Below, in pieces: positions 15,272 through 24,051 of a stretch of 47,094 nt of DNA. A model generated the notes under the pieces. That model was not told the origin of the DNA and ran no database searches. It saw nothing but the letters and a program-made list of their open reading frames with translations. Both the position numbers and the translations under genes were made by a program. The DNA is from Rubellimicrobium sp. (lineage in GTDB: Bacteria; Pseudomonadota; Alphaproteobacteria; Rhodobacterales; Rhodobacteraceae): NCBI GenBank assembly GCA_019454835.1, contig JACFNP010000025.1, forward strand, positions 1 to 47,094, read 5' to 3'. The number at the start of each line of letters is the position of its first letter. Within the stretch, counting starts at the first letter, position 1.

Positions 15272-17346
15272 TCCGGCTGGCAACCGATGTCGGCGGCACG
15301 TTCACCGACCTTCTGGGCTATGACGAGGCGACGGGCCGGATCTTTACCGCCAAGAGCCTGACCACCCCGGACGACCAGTCGGAAGGCGTCCTTGACACGC
15401 TCCGCCTTGCCACCGGGGACGGCGGGCTGCGCCCCGACCAGGTAGGCTTTTTCGTCCACGGCGGCACCACCGTCATCAATGCGATCACCGAACGCAAGGG
15501 CGTGCGCACCGCTCTTGTCACCACGCGCGGCTTTCGCGACGTGCTCGAGATCGGGCGCGGCAACCGGCCCGATCTCTACAACCTGCGCTTTCACAGCCCC
15601 CGGCCCTATGTCGAACGCGCGCTGCGTCTGGAGGTCGCAGAGCGGATCGACGCCAGCGGCGCTGTGCACGTCCCGCTCAACGAGGCCGATGTGGCCCGCG
15701 CCGCCCAGGTTCTGCGTGCCGAACGGGTCGAGGCGGTGGCGATCCTGTTCCTCAACTCCTACGCCAACCCCGTGCACGAGGCCGCCTGCGCCCGCCTGCT
15801 GACCGAAGCCCTGCCCGGCGTCACCATCTGTGCCAGCCACGAGGTGTCGGGCCTGTGGCGCGAATACGAGCGGGCCAACACTGCGGTGCTGAACGCCTAC
15901 GTCAAGCCGATCATCGCGCGCTATTTCGAGCGGCTCGAAACGAGGCTGATCGACAATGCGGTGCGCTGCGCGCACTATGCCATGCTGTCGAACGGCGGCG
16001 TGTCGTCCTTTGCCCAGGCGGTGGAATCCCCGTTGAGCCTGGTGGAATCGGGGCCTTCCGGCGCGGTTGCCGGTGCCGCGCGCATCGGCGAGTTTCTGGG
16101 TGAGCCGAATGTGCTGTCGTTCGACGTTGGCGGCACCACGGCGAAATGCTCGGTGATCGTCGACGGGCGCCCGCGCATCTTCGACGACTACCGCATGGAA
16201 TGGAGCCGCATCTCGCCGGGCTATCCCGTGCAGGTGCCGGTGGTCGACATCGTCGAGATCGGTGCGGGTGGCGGCTCGATCGCGCGGGTGGACGATTTCG
16301 GCGCGCTCACCGTCGGGCCGGACAGTGCCGGGGCCAACCCCGGCCCGGTCTGCTACGGCCTGGGCGGAGCTGAACCGACCGTCACGGACGCAAAGCTGCT
16401 GACCGGAATCATCGACCCCGACAGTTTCGCCGGCGGCAAGATCACCCTGCGAATCGATGACGCCCGCCGCGCGATGGCCGCGCTGGGCAAGCGCCTCGGT
16501 TTCGGGGTCGAGGATACCGCACAGGCGGTCGTCCTGCTGGCCGAGGCGAGCATGATCAACGCGCTGAAGCTGGTGACGATCCAGCGCGGCTATGACCCGC
16601 GCGACTTCACACTGATGGTCACCGGCGGCATGGGGCCTCTGTTCGCCGCGCGGCTGGGGCGCGAATTGCGGGTGCGCCGGGTCGTGATCCCGCCTCATGC
16701 GGGCATCTTCTCCGCCTGGGGGATGCTGGCAGCCAAGCCGCGCGCCGATCTGCGCAAGACCTGGTTCAGCCTGCTGTCGCCCGACGCCATTCCCCCGCTG
16801 GAAGCACAGGTTGCGGCGATGCGTCAGGACGCGCTGGACTATTTCGGCCGTGACCGACCGGAAAGCGTGACCCACGCCCTCGCGCTGCAGATGCGCTATC
16901 GCGGCCAGGAACATTCGGTGACGACACTGGTGCCCGGAACGCTGGATGCCGCGAACATCACGCAGGAATTTCACGCCGCGCACCGCACGGCCTATTCCTT
17001 TGCCCTGCCGGATGCGGCGATCGAGATCACCGGCATTCACCTGATCGCCACGCTCGACAACCCGGTGATCGGCAGCCCCTCGGTGGTGGCCGACGGGCTG
17101 ACGCTCGAGGGTGCGCGGCGTGGCAGCCGCAAGGTCTGGGGTGCCGCAGGCGACGGCTGGGCCGATGCCGGGGTCTACGCCCGCGACCTGATGCCACCCG
17201 ACGCCGCCGTTCCCGGCCCGGCGTTGATCGAAGAGGCGACCTCGACCACGCTGGTTCTGGGCGGGCAGGCGGCGTGGCGCGATGCGCACGGGCTGCTGAT
17301 CGTGGAAGAGGCAGGCGGCACGGCGCAGCGAAAGGGCAACGACTGA
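15268..17346 (+). CDS. hyuA: Hydantoinase/oxoprolinase subunit A family protein
   Basis: The 692-residue protein is the ATP-binding subunit partner of HyuB. The N-terminal ATDVGGTFTDLLGYD and the central SFDVGGTTAKCSVI are the two phosphate-binding loops of the actin/ASKHA-like fold, and VVDIVEIGAGGGSIARVD is another family block. It hydrolyses ATP to activate a cyclic amide for opening. The gene order hyuB-hyuA, followed directly by a polyamine-type ABC transporter, suggests uptake and breakdown of one cyclic nitrogen compound. The ATP-binding protein gene starts on the last base of the hyuA stop codon. Confidence 0.92.
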   Translation: MIRLATDVGGTFTDLLGYDEATGRIFTAKSLTTPDDQSEGVLDTLRLATGDGGLRPDQVGFFVHGGTTVINAITERKGVRTALVTTRGFRDVLEIGRGNRPDLYNLRFHSPRPYVERALRLEVAERIDASGAVHVPLNEADVARAAQVLRAERVEAVAILFLNSYANPVHEAACARLLTEALPGVTICASHEVSGLWREYERANTAVLNAYVKPIIARYFERLETRLIDNAVRCAHYAMLSNGGVSSFAQAVESPLSLVESGPSGAVAGAARIGEFLGEPNVLSFDVGGTTAKCSVIVDGRPRIFDDYRMEWSRISPGYPVQVPVVDIVEIGAGGGSIARVDDFGALTVGPDSAGANPGPVCYGLGGAEPTVTDAKLLTGIIDPDSFAGGKITLRIDDARRAMAALGKRLGFGVEDTAQAVVLLAEASMINALKLVTIQRGYDPRDFTLMVTGGMGPLFAARLGRELRVRRVVIPPHAGIFSAWGMLAAKPRADLRKTWFSLLSPDAIPPLEAQVAAMRQDALDYFGRDRPESVTHALALQMRYRGQEHSVTTLVPGTLDAANITQEFHAAHRTAYSFALPDAAIEITGIHLIATLDNPVIGSPSVVADGLTLEGARRGSRKVWGAAGDGWADAGVYARDLMPPDAAVPGPALIEEATSTTLVLGGQAAWRDAHGLLIVEEAGGTAQRKGND

Positions 17347-18401
17347 TGGCCATCGGCATCGACCTGCACGGCGTCAGCCGCGTCTTTGGCGCCGTCACCG
17401 CGCTTGCGCCGCTCGACCTGGCGATCCGCGCGGGCGAGTTCTTCACGCTGCTGGGATCATCCGGGTCGGGCAAGAGCACGCTCATCCGCATCATCGGCGG
17501 CTTCGACCGCCCGACCACCGGCTCGGTCGCGTTCGACGGCAGCGATGTGACGCATCTTCCCGCCAACCGGCGCAACTGCAACACGGTGTTTCAGGACCTC
17601 GCCCTGTTTCCGCACATGACGGTGGCGCAGAACGTGGCCTACGGGTTGCGCACGCGCGGCGAAAGCCGGACCCAAGCTGAATCCAAGGTGCGCGACGCCC
17701 TGCAACTGGTCGATCTGGCCGGGTTCGAGGGGCGCAACATCGCGCATCTTTCCGGCGGGCAGCGGCAGAGGGTGGCGCTTGCGCGCTCGCTCGTCCTCGA
17801 ACCCGGACTGCTGCTGCTGGACGAACCGCTCACGGGGCTGGATGAACGATTGCGCCAGCAGATGCGCGACGAATTCGGCCGCCTGCACCGCAAGATCGGC
17901 GCGACCTTCATCCTTGTCACCCACAACCAGGACGAGGCGATGAGCCTGTCGGACCGCATGGCGATCATGCACAGGGGCGGGGTCGAACAGGTCGGCACGC
18001 CCGACGAAATCCTCAACCGTCCGGCCAACGAATTCGTGGCCCGCTTCATCGGCCTGGAATCGATCATCACCCCCGAAAGCATCGAGCGTGCAGGTACCGA
18101 CCTGCGCGTGCAGATCGCGGGGCAGAGTTTCACGCTCGCCGATTACGCGCGCGACGACCTGCCCGCGAAGGTCGCCATTCGTCCCGACCGCATCACGCTG
18201 TCGCCGGACGGCGCGGGGTTGCCGCTGGTCATCGAGGAAATCCGCTTTCGCGGGCTGCATTACGACTGCCGTCTGCGTGGCCCGGACGGGGTGACGCTTG
18301 GCGCGGAAATTGCCTCGGACGCCATCCCCGAAGGGCTTGAACCCGGCGCGCAGGTGCGCGCCGACCTGCACCGGGGGGCACTGATCCCGGTACTTGCCTG
18401 A
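17346..18401 (+). CDS. ABC transporter ATP-binding protein, PotA type
   Basis: A 351-residue ATPase of the spermidine/putrescine/iron importer group. Walker A is GSSGSGKS at 37-44, the signature LSGGQ at 135-139, Walker B LLLLDE at 155-160, and the switch histidine H193 in VTHNQ. A C-terminal TOBE-like region follows (VAIRPDRITLSPDG). The stop of hyuA and this ATG share one base (TGATG), so the hyu enzyme and transporter are made together. The two permeases and the binding protein follow. Confidence 0.92.
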   Translation: MAIGIDLHGVSRVFGAVTALAPLDLAIRAGEFFTLLGSSGSGKSTLIRIIGGFDRPTTGSVAFDGSDVTHLPANRRNCNTVFQDLALFPHMTVAQNVAYGLRTRGESRTQAESKVRDALQLVDLAGFEGRNIAHLSGGQRQRVALARSLVLEPGLLLLDEPLTGLDERLRQQMRDEFGRLHRKIGATFILVTHNQDEAMSLSDRMAIMHRGGVEQVGTPDEILNRPANEFVARFIGLESIITPESIERAGTDLRVQIAGQSFTLADYARDDLPAKVAIRPDRITLSPDGAGLPLVIEEIRFRGLHYDCRLRGPDGVTLGAEIASDAIPEGLEPGAQVRADLHRGALIPVLA

Positions 18402-18462
18402 ACCCGCCCGCCGGTTCGACCCGAACGACAACGGCAATCTGCCAACAACGAGGAGTGACAAG

Positions 18463-19632
18463 ATGAAGACCCGGAGTTTCCTTACCGTCCCCTTCGCCGC
18501 CACCCTGTCGCGGCGGGGCTTTGGGCGGATGACCATGGGCGCGGGCGCGTTTCTGGGCGCGTCCTCGCTGCTGCCGCGGATTGCGCAGGCAGCGGGCACC
18601 GAGATCGCGTTCTGGGGAACCGGCACGCTGGACATCGGCAACGACTGGGATCGTGCGGCTGCCGATGCCGGGCTGAACGTCAGCTTTACCGACAACGGCA
18701 ACGACCCCGGCCCGGTGGTGGCGCGGCTCGTCGCGGGCAACGCCAATCAGGTCTATGACCTCAGCGGCCTGCAGGGCGGTGCCGAGCGCGAGCTGTATCG
18801 CCAGAACGCGAGCGTAGCCTGGGACACGTCGAAGATCGCCAACTGGGATACCGTCTGGCAATGGGCCAAGGACATCCCCTATCTGACCGACGACGGCGCG
18901 CAGATCGGGATTCCCTGCGTGGTGAACGCCGACTCGATCATCTACCGCCGCGACAAGCTGGGCGATGTCGACAGCTACGGCGTCATCTTCGACCCCGCGA
19001 TGAAGGGCCGGGTGGCGATGGAGGACGCCTGGATCAACTCGGCCACCTTCGCGGCGATCTACCTCAAGGGCGCGGAAAACGCCGCCATCGAAGAGCCCGG
19101 CAACCTGACCGAGGACGAATTGGGCCTGGTGATGGAATTCCTCATCAAGCACAAGCGCGACGGCCAGTTCCGCACCTTCTGGAACGGCTGGGAACAGGGC
19201 GTGCAACTGGTGGCCGACGAGGAAGTGGACGCGATGACCGGCTGGGAGCCGATCGTCTACGAAGCCCAGCGGCGCGGCCTTGACGTGGGCTATGCCGAGC
19301 CGGTCGAGGGCTATCTTGGCTGGGGCAACAACCTCATCCTGCATCGCGGCGCGGTCGAACGCGGCCTGAGCGACGCCGCCCATGCTTTCGCCAACTGGAT
19401 CTACGACGGCTTCTACGCCAACAAGCTGGTGCTGCTTTCCGGCTATGTCGTGCCCAGCGACAACACGCTGGACTGGGCCAACGCCAACCCCGACGAGACC
19501 GATCCCGATACCGTCGCCGAGATCGTCGAACACGTCCGGCAGAAGTTCGCGGGCAAGATGTTCTGGCAGAACACCCGCCCCGATAATTTCCAGTTGTACG
19601 AAGAATGGTGGCAGCGTCTGCGCAACACCTGA
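18463..19632 (+). CDS. ABC transporter substrate-binding protein, PotD type, Tat-exported
   Basis: The 389-residue protein is a periplasmic binding protein of the polyamine-type group. Its leader carries a twin-arginine motif (SRRGFGRMTMGAGAF, R17-R18) and a likely cleavage after AQA at 43, so it should be exported folded by the Tat system. IPCVVNADSIIYRRDKLGD and VDAMTGWEPIVYEAQ resemble PotD-like proteins. The start at 18463 has GAGGAG at 18450-18455. The in-frame ATG at 18394 lies inside the ATPase gene and is rejected. The ligand may be the substrate of HyuAB rather than a polyamine. Confidence 0.9.
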   Translation: MKTRSFLTVPFAATLSRRGFGRMTMGAGAFLGASSLLPRIAQAAGTEIAFWGTGTLDIGNDWDRAAADAGLNVSFTDNGNDPGPVVARLVAGNANQVYDLSGLQGGAERELYRQNASVAWDTSKIANWDTVWQWAKDIPYLTDDGAQIGIPCVVNADSIIYRRDKLGDVDSYGVIFDPAMKGRVAMEDAWINSATFAAIYLKGAENAAIEEPGNLTEDELGLVMEFLIKHKRDGQFRTFWNGWEQGVQLVADEEVDAMTGWEPIVYEAQRRGLDVGYAEPVEGYLGWGNNLILHRGAVERGLSDAAHAFANWIYDGFYANKLVLLSGYVVPSDNTLDWANANPDETDPDTVAEIVEHVRQKFAGKMFWQNTRPDNFQLYEEWWQRLRNT

Positions 19633-19641
19633 ATCCGCCCC

Positions 19642-19665
19642 GGCGCCCCGCCGGTGCGGGGCGCC
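19642..19665 (+). other. Intergenic hairpin downstream of the PotD-type gene
   Basis: GGCGCCCCGC (19642-19651) and GCGGGGCGCC (19656-19665) make a perfect 10-bp stem with a CGGT loop, 9 bp after the binding-protein stop and 28 bp before the permease ATG. No T run follows. It probably lowers permease expression or stabilises the upstream mRNA. Confidence 0.6.
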
Positions 19666-19693
19666 GACCGCCTCCAGCATACGAGGTCCGCAC

Positions 19694-20551
19694 ATGTTCA
19701 GGATCGGGCGCGGGTTCGCCCTTGCCTCTCCGGCGCTGCTGCTGACGCTGATCCTCGGATTCGCGCCGCTCGCGGTTGTCGTGGTGTGGAGCTTCTGGGC
19801 CTGGGACCCGGCAACCTACTGGATCAGGCCCGACCTGTCGCTTGCCGCCTACGCCCAGATCGGCGAGGTCGGTCGCTGGTGGGTGATCGTCACCAGTCTG
19901 TTCAAGGCCGCGCTGGCCGCGCTGGCCTGTCTGGCCGTGGGCTACCCGGCGGCACTGGCGGTGCATTTCGTCGCCTCGCGCCGCATGGCGCTAGTGCTGA
20001 TCGGCGCCTTCACGGTGCCGTTCTTCACGTCCTATCTGATCCGGGCGTTTTCGTGGAGGCTGGTTCTCGGCCGCACCGGCCTCATCAACGACTGGCTGAT
20101 GCAGGCGGGGATCATATCCGAACCGCTCGACTGGCTGCTGTTTTCGGATTTCGCGGTGATGATCGGGCTGATCGCCTCATACCTGCCCTTCGTGATCTTC
20201 CCGCTGTTGCTGGCATTGCGCCGCGTCGAGCCGAGCTTTCTTGCCGCAGCACAGGACATGGGCGCCGGGTTCCTGCGCACGCTGGTCACCATCATCATTC
20301 CGCTGACGAAACCGGGAATCTTCGCGGGCTTCCTGTTCGTCTTCGTCATGTCAGCGGGGTCCTCGACCGAGGTGCAGATGCTGGGCGGCGCGGGGGCGTC
20401 GATGATCTCGATCATGATCAATGACGTGATGCGGGTGGTGAATTTCCCGCTGGCCTTCGCGATCTCGACCGTGGTGCTGGTGGCGCTGATCGGCGCGGTG
20501 CTGCTCGGCAATGCCAGATTCGGCCTCACCCGCCTGTTCGAGGATTTCTGA
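19694..20551 (+). CDS. ABC transporter permease, PotB type
   Basis: A 285-residue inner-membrane protein with about six transmembrane segments, the first at ALASPALLLTLILGFAPLAV. PFFTSYLIRAFSWRLVLG is characteristic of PotB-like permeases, and the coupling motif is FLAAAQDMGAGFLRTLVTII. It pairs with the next permease, and its stop codon shares one base with that ATG. Its start follows the hairpin at 19642-19665. Confidence 0.92.
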   Translation: MFRIGRGFALASPALLLTLILGFAPLAVVVVWSFWAWDPATYWIRPDLSLAAYAQIGEVGRWWVIVTSLFKAALAALACLAVGYPAALAVHFVASRRMALVLIGAFTVPFFTSYLIRAFSWRLVLGRTGLINDWLMQAGIISEPLDWLLFSDFAVMIGLIASYLPFVIFPLLLALRRVEPSFLAAAQDMGAGFLRTLVTIIIPLTKPGIFAGFLFVFVMSAGSSTEVQMLGGAGASMISIMINDVMRVVNFPLAFAISTVVLVALIGAVLLGNARFGLTRLFEDF

Positions 20552-21345
20552 TGCACGCCGGTTTTGAAAGGTGGCAGATCCGCGCCTGCATCTGGGCGCT
20601 GACCCTGGTGGCGCTGGTGATAGTCTATCTGCCGCCGGTCTACCTGCTGGGCGTGTCCTTCAACCCCGCTCTTCAGCCCGCGCTTCCGTCGCTCGGCAAC
20701 ATCAGCCTGAAATGGTATCAGGCGCTGCTGCATGAACGCGGCCTGCTGCGTGCACTGAACGAATCGCTGTTGATCGCTGCGGTGGTGACGCTGGTCTCGA
20801 CCGTGGCGGCCATCGCGGCGGCACTGGCGTATCTGGAACTGGGCCGCCTGCGCAATGCCTGGTTCCTGCTGGTGATCCTGCCGATGTTCGTGCCCGGCAT
20901 CATTCAGGGGCTGGCGCTTTCGGTGGTGTTCAACCGCTGGCAGCTTGCACCGTTCTGGGGGACGGTCGCGCTGGGACATCTGCTTTGGGCGCTGCCGTTC
21001 GCATTCACGGTGGTGCTTACCTCGATGACGTCGGTGCGGCGCAGCTATCTGCTGGCCGCCGCCGATCTGGGTGCAGGCTGGTGGCGGCGCACATGCGACA
21101 TCGTGCTGCCGCTGATCCTGCCCGGAGTGATCGGCGCCATCGTCTTCTCGTTCCTGCTGTCGTTCAACGAATTCGCGCGCTCGTCCTATCTGGTGGGCCG
21201 CCAGAACACGTTGCCGCTGGACATGTTCGGCAAGATGAATTCGGGCGCCAGCCCGACGATCTACGCGCTGTCGGGCCTGATCCTGCTAGTATCCGCGCTG
21301 CTGGTGGGGGTGGTGCTGGCGATGGCGGCAGGGAGGAGGGGGTAG
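20551..21345 (+). CDS. ABC transporter permease, PotC type
   Basis: A 264-residue membrane protein, the second permease of the polyamine-type importer. The early segment VIVYLPPVYLLGVSFN and the coupling motif LLAAADLGAGWWRRTCDIVL match PotC-like proteins. Its start overlaps the preceding stop by one base (TGATG). It is the last gene of the hyu-transport operon. About 170 bp downstream lies copy B of the 92-bp repeat. Confidence 0.92.
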   Translation: MHAGFERWQIRACIWALTLVALVIVYLPPVYLLGVSFNPALQPALPSLGNISLKWYQALLHERGLLRALNESLLIAAVVTLVSTVAAIAAALAYLELGRLRNAWFLLVILPMFVPGIIQGLALSVVFNRWQLAPFWGTVALGHLLWALPFAFTVVLTSMTSVRRSYLLAAADLGAGWWRRTCDIVLPLILPGVIGAIVFSFLLSFNEFARSSYLVGRQNTLPLDMFGKMNSGASPTIYALSGLILLVSALLVGVVLAMAAGRRG

Positions 21346-21515
21346 GAAAGTCGTGCGCGCGGCCGCAGGAACAAAGCGTATCGGGTCGAAATGAGGGAAC
21401 AAGGCCGTCGGACAGGTCCGTGATCTTCTCGCCAGGGAGGAATGCGCGAGTTTCTCCGGAGCGACGGGATATGATCGAGATCGCGCGCGACATGCCACGA
21501 ATTAGCGCGGGTCTC

Positions 21516-21607
21516 GCTCAATCCGATTCAGCGGACCCGCTCCAACTCCTTGTTTTGTCGAATTATCGCGGGCGTCAAACGTTCCCGTTTGACTGCGGAA
21601 TGCTCTA
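21516..21607 (+). repeat. 92-bp intergenic repeat, copy B
   Basis: Same orientation and length as copy A at 13343-13434. In this copy the right-hand stem is perfect: GTCAAACG pairs with CGTTTGAC around TTCC, whereas copy A has different bases in the stem yet still pairs at most positions. This suggests selection for structure. It lies in the 322-bp gap between the PotC-type gene and the convergent regulator gene. The rest of that gap (21346-21515, 21608-21667) shows no gene or clear motif. Confidence 0.85.
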
Positions 21608-21667
21608 ACCCGCCTCGTCATCCATAAAACCGCGCATCGTCCGGGCTTCGCATCTCTCACCACCGGT

Positions 21668-23530
21668 TCAGGCCAGGTGCTTGTAGATCGTGGTCCGTGA
21701 GACCCCGATCCGGCGGGCTGCCTCGGCGATGTTGCCGTCGGCAGCGGCGACTTCGCTCCGGATCAGACGGCAGCGCTGCTCTTTCCAGGACGTGCCGGCG
21801 CAGGCCGGGCATACGTCGACACCGGCGGCGGGCCGGTCTTCGGGCAGCACGAGATCGGCAAGGTCGGCGCGACGCACAACGCGGCCCTCGGCCTGCAGCG
21901 CGGCGCGCATCATGCGGGCGCGCAGCTCGTGCAGGTTGCCGGGCCACGGGTATGCCGTGACGCACCCGACCGCGCCTTCATCCAGCATCAGGTCGGGGTC
22001 GGCCGCATCAAGAAAATGCCGCGCCAGCGCCGCGATGTCCGACCGCCTGCCCAGCGGCGGCAGGGTGATCGTGTAGCCGGACAGCCGGAACCTCAGTTCC
22101 GGCCCCAGCAGCCCGCAGCGCGCGGCATCGTCAAGCGGCTGCGTCGTGCTGGCGATGATCCGCGCGCGGCTGCGCAGGATGTCCGGTGACCCCTCGCGGC
22201 GATATTCGCCGGTATCCATGAGACGTGCGAGAACCGCCTGCGCCCGTGGCGGAAGGCGCGTGACCTCGTCGAGATAGAGCGTCCCGTCCTGCACCTGTTC
22301 GAGCAGGCCCGGCCTGTCGTCGCCCTCGCCGAACATCGCCTGGGTGAAATCGTCCTCGCTCGCCAGCCGCCCGTCATAGGCAAGAAAGGGCCGCTCGCTT
22401 CCGACTGCCGCATGGGCCAGCCGCGCCACGACATCCTTGCCGGTACCGCTCTGCCCCTCGATGACGACGGGCAGGCCCCGTCTGGCGGCATCGGGCAGCC
22501 TGACCAGTTGCGCCCAGAGCGCCGGGTCCTCGACCACCAGCCCCTTGAACAGCCCGCGGTTCGGCCCGAGCCGCGGGTCATCCGGCGCCGTCCAGCCCTG
22601 ATGCCGGCTGGCCAGTGCAAAGCTGGCGCGATTGGCGACGCAGCGCACCGAGACCGCCGAGCCGAAGCGGTCGCGGATGCGCAGGGTCTCGCCACGGACA
22701 AGGCGCGCGGCCAGATCCTCGAACCGGCCGTCGAAAACCTCGGTGAAACTGCGCCCGATCAGGCCGGGAATACTGCTCAGGAACAGGGTGCCGCGCCGGT
22801 TGACGGCATGGATCGCGAAGTCCCTGTCAAGAACCAGCATCCCCACCGACAGGGTGCCGAGATATTCCGGCCGGGGGTGGAACTGCAGCACCAGATGATC
22901 GTCATGGGCCTGCCGGATCAGGCTGTTCTCGATGTTCGAGGCCGACATCCGCACCAGCGCCGCCGTATGCTGCTGGCGAACGGTCGTGCGCGACGAGGCG
23001 TCGAGCAATCCGGCAAGCCCGCCGCGCCCGTCGAAGATCGGGGCGCTGAGGCAGGCGATGTTGGAATCCATGCGCAGGAAATGCTCGCCCCCGTAGACCT
23101 GCGCCGCGCGTCCGGTCTCGAGGGTCAGGCCCAGCGCATTGGTGCCGCGCAGGGCCTCGGTCCAGACGGAACCGACGATCACGCCGTCGATCGCCCCCTC
23201 GGAACCCGGATCGGTATCGGACAGCGTCTCGAGGATGAGGCCCTCGGGGCTGCCCAACGCGATGAGAAAGTTGGACCCCGCGATCTGGTCGTAAAGCAGT
23301 TCCAGTTCCGGGCGCGCGAAACGGATCAGCTCGCGGTAGCGGGTGCGCTCGTGCTCGATCTGGCTGGCGGTCAGGACCAGGCTTTCACCCTTGTCGCGCG
23401 GGTCGAGGCCGTGGGCCAGGGACCGGGTCCAGCTTTCGGCAATATCGGCGGGAAGGGCGCCCCCCGGAAAGGTTCCCCGTTCCTCGAGCTGATGACGCGC
23501 CCGGACCAGTGCCGGTTTCCGGAAGTCCAC
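21668..23530 (-). CDS. AcoR-like Fis-family regulator lacking the GAFTGA motif
   Basis: The 620-residue protein has the layout of AcoR/DhaR-type activators. There is a GAF sensor (~75-200), a PAS-like segment (~225-300), an AAA+ domain (~335-560) with Walker A GQSGTGKD at 359-366 and Walker B TLYLDEV at 417-423, and a C-terminal Fis-type helix-turn-helix (NIAEAARRIGVSRTTIYKHL). Where sigma-54 activators carry GAFTGA, between about 398 and 410, it reads AMFGEGDDRPGLLEQ, so the sigma-54 contact loop is missing. It probably acts with sigma-70 or as a repressor. It is divergent from the alcohol dehydrogenase operon, which AcoR relatives commonly control. Confidence 0.9.
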   Translation of the reverse strand: MDFRKPALVRARHQLEERGTFPGGALPADIAESWTRSLAHGLDPRDKGESLVLTASQIEHERTRYRELIRFARPELELLYDQIAGSNFLIALGSPEGLILETLSDTDPGSEGAIDGVIVGSVWTEALRGTNALGLTLETGRAAQVYGGEHFLRMDSNIACLSAPIFDGRGGLAGLLDASSRTTVRQQHTAALVRMSASNIENSLIRQAHDDHLVLQFHPRPEYLGTLSVGMLVLDRDFAIHAVNRRGTLFLSSIPGLIGRSFTEVFDGRFEDLAARLVRGETLRIRDRFGSAVSVRCVANRASFALASRHQGWTAPDDPRLGPNRGLFKGLVVEDPALWAQLVRLPDAARRGLPVVIEGQSGTGKDVVARLAHAAVGSERPFLAYDGRLASEDDFTQAMFGEGDDRPGLLEQVQDGTLYLDEVTRLPPRAQAVLARLMDTGEYRREGSPDILRSRARIIASTTQPLDDAARCGLLGPELRFRLSGYTITLPPLGRRSDIAALARHFLDAADPDLMLDEGAVGCVTAYPWPGNLHELRARMMRAALQAEGRVVRRADLADLVLPEDRPAAGVDVCPACAGTSWKEQRCRLIRSEVAAADGNIAEAARRIGVSRTTIYKHLA

Positions 23531-23636
23531 GAAGTTACTCCTTCATCGTCGGAGGAGTTGTGCCCGTGTCTAGGGGCGATCCGGCAACCTGTCAACGAAA
23601 CCGCCCGCTGCCGCTGCAACCGGCGACCAGCACTTT

Positions 23637-23724
23637 CGTCATTGCGAGGAGGCGCAGCCGACGAAGCAACCCCGATGGTGCGTGTGAGCGGTCGGGGTTG
23701 CTTCGGCTTCGCCTCGCAATGACG
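23637..23724. repeat. Palindromic intergenic repeat (REP/MITE-like), copy 1
   Basis: The left arm starts CGTCATTGCGAGGAGGCGCA and runs to the GCAACCCCGA block; the right arm mirrors it, ending TTCGCCTCGCAATGACG. A short middle (GTGTGAGCGG) separates the arms. The whole would fold into one long stem. The same unit recurs at 31.8, 35.6, 38.9, 40.6 and 45.0-45.4 kb. Here it lies between the AcoR-like regulator gene and the palindromes upstream of the dehydrogenase, in a 521-bp gap that otherwise holds only those palindromes and unassigned DNA. Confidence 0.9.
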
Positions 23725-23837
23725 GGATTTGCGGGCGGGGCCGACCAAGCGTGATCGCAGGACGGCCCCTGCCCGCTGCCGCCCTGCCGCCCTGCCGCCC
23801 TGCCGTGAGGTGATTCGCGGCGCGGGCGGTGAAAAGC

Positions 23838-23854
23838 TGTCCAGAAACTGGACA
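23838..23854 (+). promoter_or_regulatory. 17-bp palindrome upstream of the dehydrogenase, likely operator 1
   Basis: TGTCCAGAAACTGGACA is a perfect 6-5-6 inverted repeat. A second set of arms lies around it (GGGCGGTG at 23824-23831 and CACCGCCC at 23853-23860). It has the size and symmetry of sites bound by Fis-type domains of AcoR-like regulators, and the regulator gene is divergent next door. It lies ~200 bp upstream of the dehydrogenase start. Confidence 0.6.
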
Positions 23855-23897
23855 CCGCCCCCAACCCCTGCCCCGTCAGGCAGCACCGGCGCCCCGG

Positions 23898-23914
23898 TGT
23901 CTGGAAAATGGACA
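23898..23914 (+). promoter_or_regulatory. 17-bp palindrome upstream of the dehydrogenase, likely operator 2
   Basis: TGTCTGGAAAATGGACA has the same length, the same TGTC/GACA ends and the same A-rich middle as the site at 23838-23854, exactly 60 bp away (about six helical turns). A further half-site, TGTCCA, is at 23930-23935. Paired upstream sites in phase are typical of activators that oligomerise. I saw no convincing sigma-54 promoter between here and the gene. Confidence 0.6.
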
Positions 23915-24051
23915 GCCGATCACGCAGCCTGTCCATTCGTCGAACGCTTTCCGGCGTGAATCACGCGCCGTTGCCCGCGCATGGCGCTTCGCCCAGTCTT
24001 TGGCCAACCGCCCCTCGTCACGGGGATATCACAGTCAGTCAGGAGAAGACT

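Noticed and set aside
23915-24051. Possible sigma-54 promoter before the alcohol dehydrogenase
   Set aside because: Best candidates (TGGCGCTTCG region near 23985) lack a GC at the correct -12 distance; the regulator also lacks GAFTGA.
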